Origin: Chloroflexota bacterium
GTDB lineage: Bacteria > Chloroflexota > Anaerolineae > Anaerolineales > Villigracilaceae
DNA length: 52,077 nt
Direction of reading: 5' to 3'
Assembly: GCA_016234555.1 (NCBI GenBank)
Contig: JACRBJ010000011.1
Location: forward strand, 1-52,077
The translations under genes and the position numbers were made by a program. This document shows positions 42,309 through 50,203 of this stretch, one piece after another. How positions within the stretch are numbered: position 1 is the first letter of the stretch; each line of letters begins with the position of its first letter. Under the pieces are notes generated by a model. It searched no databases, had not been told where the DNA came from, and saw only the letters and a program-made list of their open reading frames with translations.

Positions 42309-42883
42309 TAACTCTGCCTGCCTTCCACGGCGGCGAGCAGGATGCCCGCAGCCAGTCCCAGGCGGCGGTCGAGGCGGCGGTTGACGTCCATGCTGAAGTC
42401 GATATTCAGCTCATACGTGAAGGGATTGAAGTTCTGCTTCAGGTCTGCCACGCGTTCATCGCCGAAGGCAATGTCGTAATTCTGTGGGATGAGGTTGCTC
42501 AGGAAACGGCGCAGCAACGCCATGCCCATGCTGTCCTCGAAAAGTTTGCCAACCACGTTGTCATTGACGTCCAAGACCTCCCATTCGTCGCGCAGCATGG
42601 ACGCCCATCCCCTGCGGCGGAGCGCCCCCACCTTTTGGCCCATAACGCTGTCCACAACATCGTAGGCGGCGGAGAAATCGACGATCTGGCGCGCCTTGAT
42701 CATCAGGACCTCCTGCGCCTTGCTCTCATCCGAATACACGCGGATGTCCTCGCGGAGTTTGAACATCTTCTGCTCGCTGAACAAAAGAAGCCTTCCATTC
42801 GGGTCAAAGAAGCGGAATTTTCCGGTCAACGCAAAAACCTGTCGTTTGAGCAGATACTGATTAAGTTGAAAAGCGGGGTTCAT
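42308..42883 (-). CDS. LURP-one-related / scramblase-like domain protein
   Basis: The 191-residue protein begins NQYLLKRQVFALTGKFRFFDPNGRLLLFSEQK, typical of the LOR (tubby-like, PF04525 or scramblase-related) fold: a beta-barrel around a hydrophobic central helix. Later segments are GWASMLRDEWEVLD and DRRLGLAAGILLAAV at the C-terminus, the hydrophobic helix. Bacterial members have no established function. It starts 30 bases after the last L,D-transpeptidase and overlaps the start of the next small gene, so it is part of the same transcript. The confidence is moderate because the family match is by pattern only. Confidence 0.7.
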   Translation of the reverse strand: MNPAFQLNQYLLKRQVFALTGKFRFFDPNGRLLLFSEQKMFKLREDIRVYSDESKAQEVLMIKARQIVDFSAAYDVVDSVMGQKVGALRRRGWASMLRDEWEVLDVNDNVVGKLFEDSMGMALLRRFLSNLIPQNYDIAFGDERVADLKQNFNPFTYELNIDFSMDVNRRLDRRLGLAAGILLAAVEGRQS

Positions 42884-42913
42884 TTTTTCTCCTTTTTATA
42901 CGGACGCCAGAAA

Positions 42914-43936
42914 TTACACGACCTGCACCTTTGTTCCTTCGCCGGGCAGGTGCACGTAATCCTCTCCAATCGGGACGTTGGGTCTGCTCCAGCGGTAAAG
43001 CCATTTCGCATCCTCCGACGGCAAATTGACACAGCCGTGGCTGCGCGGACGTCCGTAATCGTTGTGCCAGTACGTCCCGTGGAAGGCATTGCCATAACTC
43101 GTAAAAAAGGAACACCACGGCACGCCGGGCAGATCGTAATGGGTTTTCACATCCTCGTCCTGGTTGTTCATGTGGACGGATGGTCCCTTGTGATAGGTTT
43201 GGAATTCACCTGCCGGCGTGCGTGTCCCCTTGCCGCCGCTGGAACAGCGCGAGGAGAAAACCAGGCTGTCGCCCTCGAAGGCTGTCACCAATTGCAGCGA
43301 AAGGTCCACGTGAATCAGTTTTTCGGATTCAGGCACGTCTGGAGAGAGCAAAGACAACTCATCGTCCTGTACAAGGCGCATGTTGTAGTACGGGACATAA
43401 AACGATTGCTCGATCTCGCTGTCGTAGATCTCGTACCAGATGCTTTTTTCCTCGCGGGTGACGACGGTCTTTTTCACCCAATGCGTGCTTCCGTAATAAA
43501 GACGATAGCCTTTCTTACCGAGAATGTACGGATCGAGACGGGTGTTGCATACCGGCACCGTGATCTCGCCCAGTTGACCTTTGGCGGGGATTTCGTAAAC
43601 GGGTTTGTGCAGGCGGGTTTCCACAGGCTGAAGCCAGCCCGAATAGGTGTACCCATCCTCCACCTTGTACCAGGCTTTGTTGAACGGGTTGCCTTCGTCG
43701 CCGTCCACCTGGGCTTTGAGTTCGACAATCTGATCGGCTCCGAGCAGGTGAAGTTCCCTTGCCAGGAAGGATGGTTCTTCGTAGACAGGGATCCCGCTCC
43801 AGATGGTGCGCCCCTGCGAGGCGGGCGGAGCAGCCAGGGCGTGGACCAACCCCAGTTCGGAGAGAACAACTCCGAGCGCGCCAGAGGCGGAAAGTTTCAA
43901 AAAATCGCGGCGGGAGAATTTATTCGTCATATCCAA
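42914..43936 (-). CDS. L,D-transpeptidase with Tat signal
   Basis: The 340-residue protein opens with the twin-arginine signal FSRRDFLKLSASG, followed by a hydrophobic segment. The C-terminal YkuD domain (about 215-340) has the catalytic motif HGTYWHNDYGRPRSHGCVNL, with His and Cys in place. Between lie SH3-like regions (IWSGIPVYEEPS and WYKVEDGYTYSGWLQP). L,D-transpeptidases make 3-3 cross-links in peptidoglycan or attach proteins to it outside the cell. Export by Tat implies folding before secretion. It is the third or fourth member of the same family in a row, and 27 bases separate it from the next copy upstream. Confidence 0.94.
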   Translation of the reverse strand: MDMTNKFSRRDFLKLSASGALGVVLSELGLVHALAAPPASQGRTIWSGIPVYEEPSFLARELHLLGADQIVELKAQVDGDEGNPFNKAWYKVEDGYTYSGWLQPVETRLHKPVYEIPAKGQLGEITVPVCNTRLDPYILGKKGYRLYYGSTHWVKKTVVTREEKSIWYEIYDSEIEQSFYVPYYNMRLVQDDELSLLSPDVPESEKLIHVDLSLQLVTAFEGDSLVFSSRCSSGGKGTRTPAGEFQTYHKGPSVHMNNQDEDVKTHYDLPGVPWCSFFTSYGNAFHGTYWHNDYGRPRSHGCVNLPSEDAKWLYRWSRPNVPIGEDYVHLPGEGTKVQVV

Positions 43937-43963
43937 AACAGACGTTCCTCTACAGTCACATTC

Positions 43964-44983
43964 TTACAGGATGATTTCCACTTTCGTCCCCACTCCCCCA
44001 ATCGAGAGTTCCTTGTTGAAGGAAACCTGCGGGGAGCTCCAGCGGTAAAGCCATTTGGCGCTTTGTATGGAGAGATTGATGCAGCCATGTGAGCGCGGAC
44101 GACCAAAGTCATTATGCCAGAAGGTCCCGTGAAGTGAAATCCCACTTTCGGTGATGTACTGCACCCAGGGGACGCCGGGCAGGTCGAAGCCGCTGGCGGC
44201 GAGGTCGCCTGCCGCCATGTGACGAGAGGGACGCTTGTAGTAGGTGATGAACGCGCCTTTGGGCGTGGTGTACGTGCCAACGCGATAGATGCCGCCCGTG
44301 GAAACTGGAACCGCAAATATGGGAACGCCGTACTCGGAGGCGATTAGTATCTGCTCCTCCAGCCGCACTTGTATCTTTTTCTCATCGTCGGGGACATCCG
44401 GCGAGAGCGGGGCAAGGTCATCCTCGGTCAGGATGCGGAAATGCTCGGCGCGGGCGTAATACGACTCGTTGAACTTGTCGTCGCGCACCTCGTACCAGAC
44501 CTGACCGTCCCTGTCGGTGGCGGTAGACAGGAGCCAGTGCGTGGTCTCGTAGTACATGCGATAGGAGGCTTCGGTATCCGCTTTCGGACCGGTATGTCCG
44601 TCGGTATACGGCACGCTGACTTCGGCAAGCAATCCCCTGCGGGGGATGTCCATGAGCGGCGTGTTCAGGATTGTCCGCACGGGCTGGATGTTCCCGGAGT
44701 AGACAAAACCTTCGGTGCCAACTTCGTACCAGATGCGATTATGGGAAGTGACATCGTCGCTGACGGTGGAGTTCGTGATGTTCAGGAGCATGTCGCCCTG
44801 ACAGAGTTTCACCTTTTCCCCTTCGATGGACGGACGGTCGTACATCCAAATCATGCGCGTGGTGACACGTCCCTGCAAGTTGGCAACGGGGTAATCGAAA
44901 TCAAACGGCGGCGCGATCAGTCCCGCCAATCCCAGGCCGCTTAATTTCAAAAAGTCACGCCGCGAGAGTTTGTCTGATCGCAT
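43964..44983 (-). CDS. L,D-transpeptidase with Tat signal (paralogue)
   Basis: The 339-residue protein has a twin-arginine signal (LSRRDFLKLSGLGLAG), SH3-like linker regions (WYEVGTEGFVYSGNIQP) and a C-terminal YkuD domain with HGTFWHNDFGRPRSHGCINL. It shares length and architecture with the gene at 42914 and is plainly a tandem duplicate. Both begin with the same KLS-type Tat region, though the sequences are diverged. It would act outside the membrane on peptidoglycan. The start is at the ATG preceded by a weak ribosome binding site. The gene is 44 bases downstream of the third paralogue. Confidence 0.94.
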   Translation of the reverse strand: MRSDKLSRRDFLKLSGLGLAGLIAPPFDFDYPVANLQGRVTTRMIWMYDRPSIEGEKVKLCQGDMLLNITNSTVSDDVTSHNRIWYEVGTEGFVYSGNIQPVRTILNTPLMDIPRRGLLAEVSVPYTDGHTGPKADTEASYRMYYETTHWLLSTATDRDGQVWYEVRDDKFNESYYARAEHFRILTEDDLAPLSPDVPDDEKKIQVRLEEQILIASEYGVPIFAVPVSTGGIYRVGTYTTPKGAFITYYKRPSRHMAAGDLAASGFDLPGVPWVQYITESGISLHGTFWHNDFGRPRSHGCINLSIQSAKWLYRWSSPQVSFNKELSIGGVGTKVEIIL

Positions 44984-45027
44984 TTTTATCCAAACGACCC
45001 AAACGACTGAAGTCGCTACTACACTCT

Positions 45028-46191
45028 TTAGTTATGCACGTTGACCAGCGTGCCGACGGATGCAAAGTTATACAGCCATTCCGCATCGGGGATGGTGAGG
45101 TTGACGCAGCCGTGGCTCATGGGCGTGCCAAAGTTATTATGCCAGTACGTGCCGTGCAAACCGTAATCCTTGTAGAAATACATCACGTAGGGGACATCGG
45201 GCAGGTAGTAACCGGGTCCCGTCATGGCTTGCGAGCGCACCTTGACCCAAATCCTGAATTCGCCGGTCACCGTCGGCGTCTGCCAGGTGCCGGTGGAAAC
45301 GATGAAGGAATTCATCAGCACGTCGCCTTCGTAGGCGTACACGCGCTGTTGCGAAAGATCAACGTCGATCCAGCGTTCGCCATTCCCCGCCACCTGCGGA
45401 GGAGTGTATGGCGCAACAGTCGGCTCGGTGAATTCGGGCGTGGGCGTATCCGCAACGATCTCTGCGGAAACTGCGCCGGGCTCGGCGGTCACCTGCGGCT
45501 GAACGGCAGTCGGTTGAAGAGGGACATCCGTCGGCTGGGTGACAACTTCGAGGGTTGGTTCAGCCGTCGGCGGGATGACCGCAACCTCCGTGGCTGGCAC
45601 AGTCGTCGGCGCTGATTCGACGGTTGGCGGGACAACCGTCACGGTGGGGATATTCGCCTGTGCCCCCGGCTTGGGAATGTTCACCTGCGCGAACGGCTTT
45701 GATTCAACCTGCGGCGTGACGGAGAAATTTATGACCGACGCGAGGACGGGCGTGGTCACCGCGAACCAGGCAAAAAAGAAAGACACAGCACATCCCATCA
45801 CGATCAGGAGGAGGGGGATTGGACTTCGCTTTTTGGACTTCCTGACTTTCGGGCTGCGAGACGGGACGTCTCTCTTTGACACGCTCGGAGTTGGTTGCGT
45901 GATCTCCGGGCTGGTTCCAGCTTTGGGCTTTTCACCCAGCCGCCGCAGCGCCCATTCCATCCCCTTCTTTGCGCGCGGGCTGTCTGGATTCGCCTCCAGC
46001 GCCCTGCGGATGTAGTTAACGCTTTCCCGTGGACCAGCCACCGCCGCGAGGATCAACCAAGGGTCTTCGCTTTGCGGCGCGAGTTCAGCGGCGCGTTCGG
46101 CAAGCTGGCGGGCTTGGGTCATGTCTCCCCGCTTAAGGGCTTCGCGCGCGCCGGCTATGATTTTACGGGATTCGATAAAACGCTCATTCAT
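45028..46191 (-). CDS. L,D-transpeptidase with cytoplasmic TPR-like region and membrane anchor
   Basis: The 387-residue protein has an N-terminal cytoplasmic helical part (about 1-75) with a TPR-like repeat ([20 protein letters not shown]), then a basic patch and one membrane helix (about 125-150). A long Pro/Thr/Val-rich wall-spanning linker (about 160-260) precedes a YkuD domain (about 265-387) with [20 protein letters not shown]. The cytoplasmic domain is unusual for an L,D-transpeptidase and suggests coupling to an internal partner. On the minus strand GATACT lies six bases before the ATG, another possible leaderless start. It is the middle copy of the row. Confidence 0.93.
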   Translation of the reverse strand: MNERFIESRKIIAGAREALKRGDMTQARQLAERAAELAPQSEDPWLILAAVAGPRESVNYIRRALEANPDSPRAKKGMEWALRRLGEKPKAGTSPEITQPTPSVSKRDVPSRSPKVRKSKKRSPIPLLLIVMGCAVSFFFAWFAVTTPVLASVINFSVTPQVESKPFAQVNIPKPGAQANIPTVTVVPPTVESAPTTVPATEVAVIPPTAEPTLEVVTQPTDVPLQPTAVQPQVTAEPGAVSAEIVADTPTPEFTEPTVAPYTPPQVAGNGERWIDVDLSQQRVYAYEGDVLMNSFIVSTGTWQTPTVTGEFRIWVKVRSQAMTGPGYYLPDVPYVMYFYKDYGLHGTYWHNNFGTPMSHGCVNLTIPDAEWLYNFASVGTLVNVHN

Positions 46192-46247
46192 GTGTCAAGT
46201 ATCCAGGTAAACGGGTAAACAGGTTAGGGCAATTATAGCCGTGATTG

Positions 46248-46994
46248 TCACCATTGGATCTGCACCGGCGTTCCAATATCCGCCCAGTCATACAGCCATT
46301 GGGCGTCGTAGGTATCGAGCACCACGCAACCGTAGGAGATTGGCACACCCAGGTAGCCAGCCCAAAGCGTGGCGCCGTTCGGCAAAATGGGCAGGGCGTG
46401 GATTCCGTTCTCCGTGCTGCCCGCCCAGTAAATGCCGAGCCAGTTGGGCATCCAGATATCCCAGGTGGCGCCATAGGCGCTGGGGATCTTATCCAGCACG
46501 CTGAAAGTTCCCGTGCGGGTGGCGTTGTTCATGCCGGTGGAGGAGACAAAACTGTTCACCAGCACGTCTCCTTCATAGACGTACATGTACTGTTCCGAGA
46601 TGTCCACCAGGATGAATTTGTTCCCGCCGTAGGCGGGCGGCGGGTCATACTGGGTGGTGTTCGAGTAACCGGCGGGCGCGGGCGTATCCGCAATGATCTC
46701 GGCATACACCAGAGATTCCGAGGCTGGCGCTGTGACTGTTATTGTCGGTAAGGCGGTTGGAGGTATGACTGGGATTGGAGTTGGACTGTCGGTCGGCAGG
46801 GGAATCGCGGTGAAGGTCGGCTTCTTGAGGATGAGCTGCGCAAAGGGCTGACCGAGGGTCGGCGCGACCGGGCTTTGGGTCAACCCGAAGATGGGCGACG
46901 AAACCGCCGTCCAGGCGACAAGCCCAAGCGCCGCAAGAAACAGGGCGAGGATCAGCACAAAGGTCAGCGTTCTTCGGCGCGGGACGTTGTTCAT
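46248..46994 (-). CDS. L,D-transpeptidase variant with SYGC active-site motif
   Basis: The 248-residue protein has an N-terminal membrane anchor (about 12-30), a Pro/Thr-rich linker (about 58-85) and a YkuD domain (about 115-248). The active-site Cys is in PISYGCVVLD, so the usual SHGC histidine is replaced by Tyr. The first motif His is in GIHALP. The domain still ends in WLYDWADIGTPVQI like its paralogues. It may be a subfamily with altered chemistry or a weakly active enzyme. Its start overlaps the amidase stop by four bases (ATGA), so both are co-translated. Confidence 0.88.
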   Translation of the reverse strand: MNNVPRRRTLTFVLILALFLAALGLVAWTAVSSPIFGLTQSPVAPTLGQPFAQLILKKPTFTAIPLPTDSPTPIPVIPPTALPTITVTAPASESLVYAEIIADTPAPAGYSNTTQYDPPPAYGGNKFILVDISEQYMYVYEGDVLVNSFVSSTGMNNATRTGTFSVLDKIPSAYGATWDIWMPNWLGIYWAGSTENGIHALPILPNGATLWAGYLGVPISYGCVVLDTYDAQWLYDWADIGTPVQIQW

Positions 46995-47818
46995 GGGGTT
47001 GTCGTTGGGAACGGGGTCGGCATCACACTTTCATTGTTGATGAAGCACAGAATCCCCTGAGTCACCCCGTTTGCCACGAGTTCAGGCTGACCGGTCAGGA
47101 TGTCGCGGTCGAGGTTGAGGAAGCCGGTCTCGATGATGGCGGTGACTGTGTCCGGGGCGATTTCGGAGAAGGCGTGATAATCGCGCATATCCCGCGTGAT
47201 GCTGCCCGCGTGGTAGGGCAGTTGGGTGGCGCGCTGGTACCTGTCCACCAGGCAGGCGGTGAGACGTTGCGCGCGGTTGATGTCGCGCGTATCGAGCGAG
47301 GATGCCACCTTGAAGCCGGTCGCCTCGTCGTTGATGTACTCGCACGAATCGTTGTGGATGGAAACCAGCGCCACGGCGCGGTACCCATTCAGGCGCGTGT
47401 CGAACTCGTTGAGCAGGTCCACCTGAAAGCCCTGCGACTCGAGGTTCTTTTTCACCAGTTCGGCGATCTTGAGGTTGACGTCCGCCTCGGTCAGGTCCAC
47501 TTCGCCGTCCTCGTTCGTGCAGACCGCGCCCGAGTCATTGCCGGTATGTCCCGCCACGATGCCGATGCGCAACTGCGGCTGGGGCGTGGTGATGATCTCC
47601 TCCGTCGGCGACTGCGGGGTCAGCATCAGGCTTAGTTTCTCTTGAAGACTGTCGGCAAAAAAGCTGTTGGGAGTCCACGCCGTGAAGAGGGTCGCCAGCA
47701 AAATGGCGACGCCCAGCGTGGGGGAAAAAGCATTTACAACCTGCCGTCTTGGTGCGGCGGGCTTGGGTTTGGATTTAACTTCCGGCTTGGTTTCTAGTGT
47801 TGGAGGCGTCGTTTCCAT
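46991..47818 (-). CDS. N-acetylmuramoyl-L-alanine amidase (AmiC/Amidase_3 type)
   Basis: The 275-residue protein has an N-terminal membrane anchor (about 30-55) and a zinc amidase domain (about 82-270). Zinc ligands and catalytic Glu are visible: His in VAGHTGND, Glu in VDLTEADVN, His in VSIHND, and the Glu in AIIETGFLNL. It cleaves the amide bond between the glycan and the stem peptide in peptidoglycan outside the cell. It is the first gene of the envelope run and would share its transcript with the four L,D-transpeptidases, pairing cutting and cross-linking activities. The N-terminal PKPAAPRR segment is basic and cytoplasmic. Confidence 0.93.
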   Translation of the reverse strand: METTPPTLETKPEVKSKPKPAAPRRQVVNAFSPTLGVAILLATLFTAWTPNSFFADSLQEKLSLMLTPQSPTEEIITTPQPQLRIGIVAGHTGNDSGAVCTNEDGEVDLTEADVNLKIAELVKKNLESQGFQVDLLNEFDTRLNGYRAVALVSIHNDSCEYINDEATGFKVASSLDTRDINRAQRLTACLVDRYQRATQLPYHAGSITRDMRDYHAFSEIAPDTVTAIIETGFLNLDRDILTGQPELVANGVTQGILCFINNESVMPTPFPTTTP

Positions 47819-47833
47819 ATCAAGTCTGAATCA

Positions 47834-47839
47834 TTATAC
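47834..47839 (-). promoter_or_regulatory. -10 box of the envelope gene cluster
   Basis: TATAAT on the minus strand lies 15 bases before the amidase ATG, so the leader would be under ten bases. No good -35 hexamer at normal spacing and no clear Shine-Dalgarno is visible. Confidence 0.45.
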
Positions 47840-47956
47840 CCTTACCTTTGGACAAAATTGTCACCATAGACAAGGCAAGCGCTTGAATTATTATTCACAA
47901 GAGACAAACTCACTATGGTAATTATGCGGTAATCCCCTTCGCTTTTTTGTGTAGAT

Positions 47957-47988
47957 AAAAAACAACCCGCTGGTTATGCGGGCTGTTT
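47957..47988 (-). terminator. Rho-independent terminator, probably of a former tRNA gene
   Basis: AACAACCCGC / GCGGGCTGTT forms the stem. Read on the minus strand it is followed by TTTTTTATC. It directly follows the tRNA-Met 3' fragment at 47993-48036 in the same direction. Confidence 0.82.
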
Positions 47989-47992
47989 CGAG

Positions 47993-48036
47993 TGCCGAGG
48001 GGGAGATTTGGACTCCCGACCAAGGGCTTATGAGTT
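47993..48036 (-). other. 3' half of a tRNA-Met (CAT) gene: attachment-site relic
   Basis: On the minus strand the sequence runs CTAACTCATAAGCCC (anticodon loop and 3' anticodon stem with CAT), then a T arm GGGAG TCCAAAT CTCCC, then the 3' acceptor half CCTCGGCA. The 5' half is absent: the bases before the anticodon loop do not pair. A terminator follows. Such displaced 3' halves are left at the far end of elements that integrate into tRNA genes and restore the gene at their other end. I therefore read this as the distal attachment site of an island lying to the right. Confidence 0.72.
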
Positions 48037-48404
48037 AGAAGCACAATGGACGATGATTTTTGCCCGTATATGCGGAGTAACTCAGTTTATTTCACAGCTC
48101 TTGCCTATATATGGCGGTGTTTTTGAATGATTATCAGTTTGATAATCCCCTGCACATTGTTTGCAAGTATGTGGATGGTATAACAAAGTAATATTTTCGT
48201 CAAGTTTTTGACACGCTAAAGATTAATGTAACTGTAGACGGAGTCCGAATCTGTATTGGCTCCTACATAACCAAGTAGTATTGAGTTTAGGGGATTGCTT
48301 CTATTGCTTCTTTCTTTGTTTGCTTTTTTCTGTAAGTCATTGTAAACTAGTGGAAATTATTGCAGTTGTAATTTCAATACTGAAATGACCAATTGGTAAT
48401 TTCT
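48037..48404. other. 368-bp AT-rich intergenic region at the island edge
   Basis: No open frame with a ribosome binding site is seen. Base composition is clearly more AT-rich than the genes on the left. It must hold the promoter of the ATPase-AlbA gene, but I cannot pick one box pair with confidence. Confidence 0.4.
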
Positions 48405-50183
48405 ATGACAACTATTACAGAAAGCCAGTGGGTAAATTATTTTGGTTTTCAACGTTTCCCATTTGATCGTCCTGAAGCGGGAAACGAAGAATTTGCCCGC
48501 CCTGATTTTCTCGCATCCTGTTTTGTTGAACCGCGGGGGTTTGAAAGAGTGTTTGGACAGGCAGATTCCCCCGTTACTTCATTGTTATTTGCTGCGCGGG
48601 GAACGGGAAAGACTGCCTGTCGTGTCATGATGGACTATTACTGCCAGAATGGATTGGCGCGTTTAAGCTCAGCCCAATTTGGTGAGCCGAATTTTGTTCT
48701 GAGCGTCCCCCATATTCGTCTGGATAATGTCCGCGAAATAGCCCGTCAATCCGCCGAAGATAAGGCGTCTCCTCAAATTTTTGCTGAACATCACGCCCTT
48801 GAGATTATGAGACAGGCAGTGCCTGCATTTGTAAGTCTGATAGCAAAGAACACGGAATTTGCTCGGAAAGTTACTAATCTTTCAAAAGCCAATTTCGAAG
48901 ACCTGAGTTTTTACATCATTCTTTACTCGGCATACCTTACATCGCCTCAAAAGGAATTTCTTCGAGACATTGGTGTTGCCATGCCTCCCATCGAAAACCA
49001 GATGAGAGGGCTTGTTGGACAGTCCGTTGCTCATGAACGTTCGTTATCTTGGGGGCCCATCTTGATCCAACAACGGATTGGCGCATCGCCGCTATTCCAT
49101 CTAGAGCGTTGGGCAATGTTGATGCCAGTAACCGGCATTAAGTCTATTTACGTTTTGGTAGATGGGGTGGATGAATTGATGGAATCAGCGGACGATCCGC
49201 AATATGCCCATGCGTTGATCCGTCCGATCTTAACCAACCTGAAATTAATGGATGGGACGCATCATCTCGCGTTCAAGTTCTTCCTGCCATCCGATATAGA
49301 GACGAACGTTCTCGCGGACAAGAAATTCCGTATGGATAGGGGGTTTGTGATCCAAAAACTCGAATGGAAGCCGGATGACCTGGTCGATATTCTGCGAGAA
49401 CGCCTTGGGGCACTTCGCCGTCCAGACTACGAAATTCGCGACCGAACCGCCGCCGGTTTTGATTCCCTCTGCATGCCGGAGTTAAGGGGGCAGATCGAAC
49501 AGGATATTATCGAAATTACCAAAGGTAACCCAAGGCGGTTAATGAACTTTTGTTCATTGATGATCACGTCCCATTGTCAAAGGGATGTTCAAAACCAGGA
49601 CGATCCCTACCAATTAAGCAGGGAGGATTTTGAGCAGGCGCGGTTATCTTTCGAGATGCCAGTCGGTTATCTGGAAGATATCACAACGACCCAAACGATC
49701 AATATTCAGCGTTTGATCGCAGAAGGCGAAAGCGAATATCTGGAATTCAAATCCAGCATGAGATATGACTATAAGCGGCAAACTATCAACAAGGATGAAC
49801 TGGGTTTTGTGATTGCCAAAACTCTCGCCGGATTTATGAACCACTCGGGCGGCATCCTCCTCATCGGTATCAACGATGAAGGGCAGATTCTGGGCATAGA
49901 GAAAGACATCGAAACCTTGACGAAGAAAAGCGTAGACGGCTTCCAACTAGCATTCAAGGATATTGTACGAACCCAACTCGGGCTGGAAAACCTAATCAAC
50001 ACCCACCTTTACTTCGAGGAATTGGATGGTCACACCGTTTGCGCCGTGCTGATCGAAAAAAGCTCGATTCCAGTTTATGTGAAAACCGGCAACGATAACG
50101 AATTCTATGTGCGCATGTTGAACTCCACCATCAAACTCAGCCTGCCAGAGACGGTGAGCTATATAAGGTCGAGGTGGGGGTAA
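48405..50183 (+). CDS. P-loop ATPase fused to a C-terminal AlbA_2 (Schlafen-type) domain
   Basis: The 592-residue protein has an N-terminal STAND/AAA-like NTPase (about 10-420) with Walker A ARGTGKT (G66-T70), Walker B-like YVLVDGVDEL (D253) and a winged-helix-like C-part. The C-terminal domain (about 441-590) is AlbA_2: ESEYLEFKSS, LAGFMNHSGGILLIGINDEG and VYVKTGNDNEFYVR, the domain found in Schlafen-like proteins. No membrane segment. The start at 48405 follows a weak ribosome binding site. It is 20 bases upstream of the TIR-STAND gene, in AT-richer DNA next to an attachment-site relic, so an immune or plasmid-control function is likely by context but not shown. Confidence 0.85.
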   Translation: MTTITESQWVNYFGFQRFPFDRPEAGNEEFARPDFLASCFVEPRGFERVFGQADSPVTSLLFAARGTGKTACRVMMDYYCQNGLARLSSAQFGEPNFVLSVPHIRLDNVREIARQSAEDKASPQIFAEHHALEIMRQAVPAFVSLIAKNTEFARKVTNLSKANFEDLSFYIILYSAYLTSPQKEFLRDIGVAMPPIENQMRGLVGQSVAHERSLSWGPILIQQRIGASPLFHLERWAMLMPVTGIKSIYVLVDGVDELMESADDPQYAHALIRPILTNLKLMDGTHHLAFKFFLPSDIETNVLADKKFRMDRGFVIQKLEWKPDDLVDILRERLGALRRPDYEIRDRTAAGFDSLCMPELRGQIEQDIIEITKGNPRRLMNFCSLMITSHCQRDVQNQDDPYQLSREDFEQARLSFEMPVGYLEDITTTQTINIQRLIAEGESEYLEFKSSMRYDYKRQTINKDELGFVIAKTLAGFMNHSGGILLIGINDEGQILGIEKDIETLTKKSVDGFQLAFKDIVRTQLGLENLINTHLYFEELDGHTVCAVLIEKSSIPVYVKTGNDNEFYVRMLNSTIKLSLPETVSYIRSRWG

Positions 50184-50203
50184 AATTGAGGGCAGGAGCC
50201 GAT

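Noticed and set aside
42635..44092. 485-codon plus-strand open frame
   Set aside because: Antisense to two L,D-transpeptidase genes with clear motifs; no start signals.
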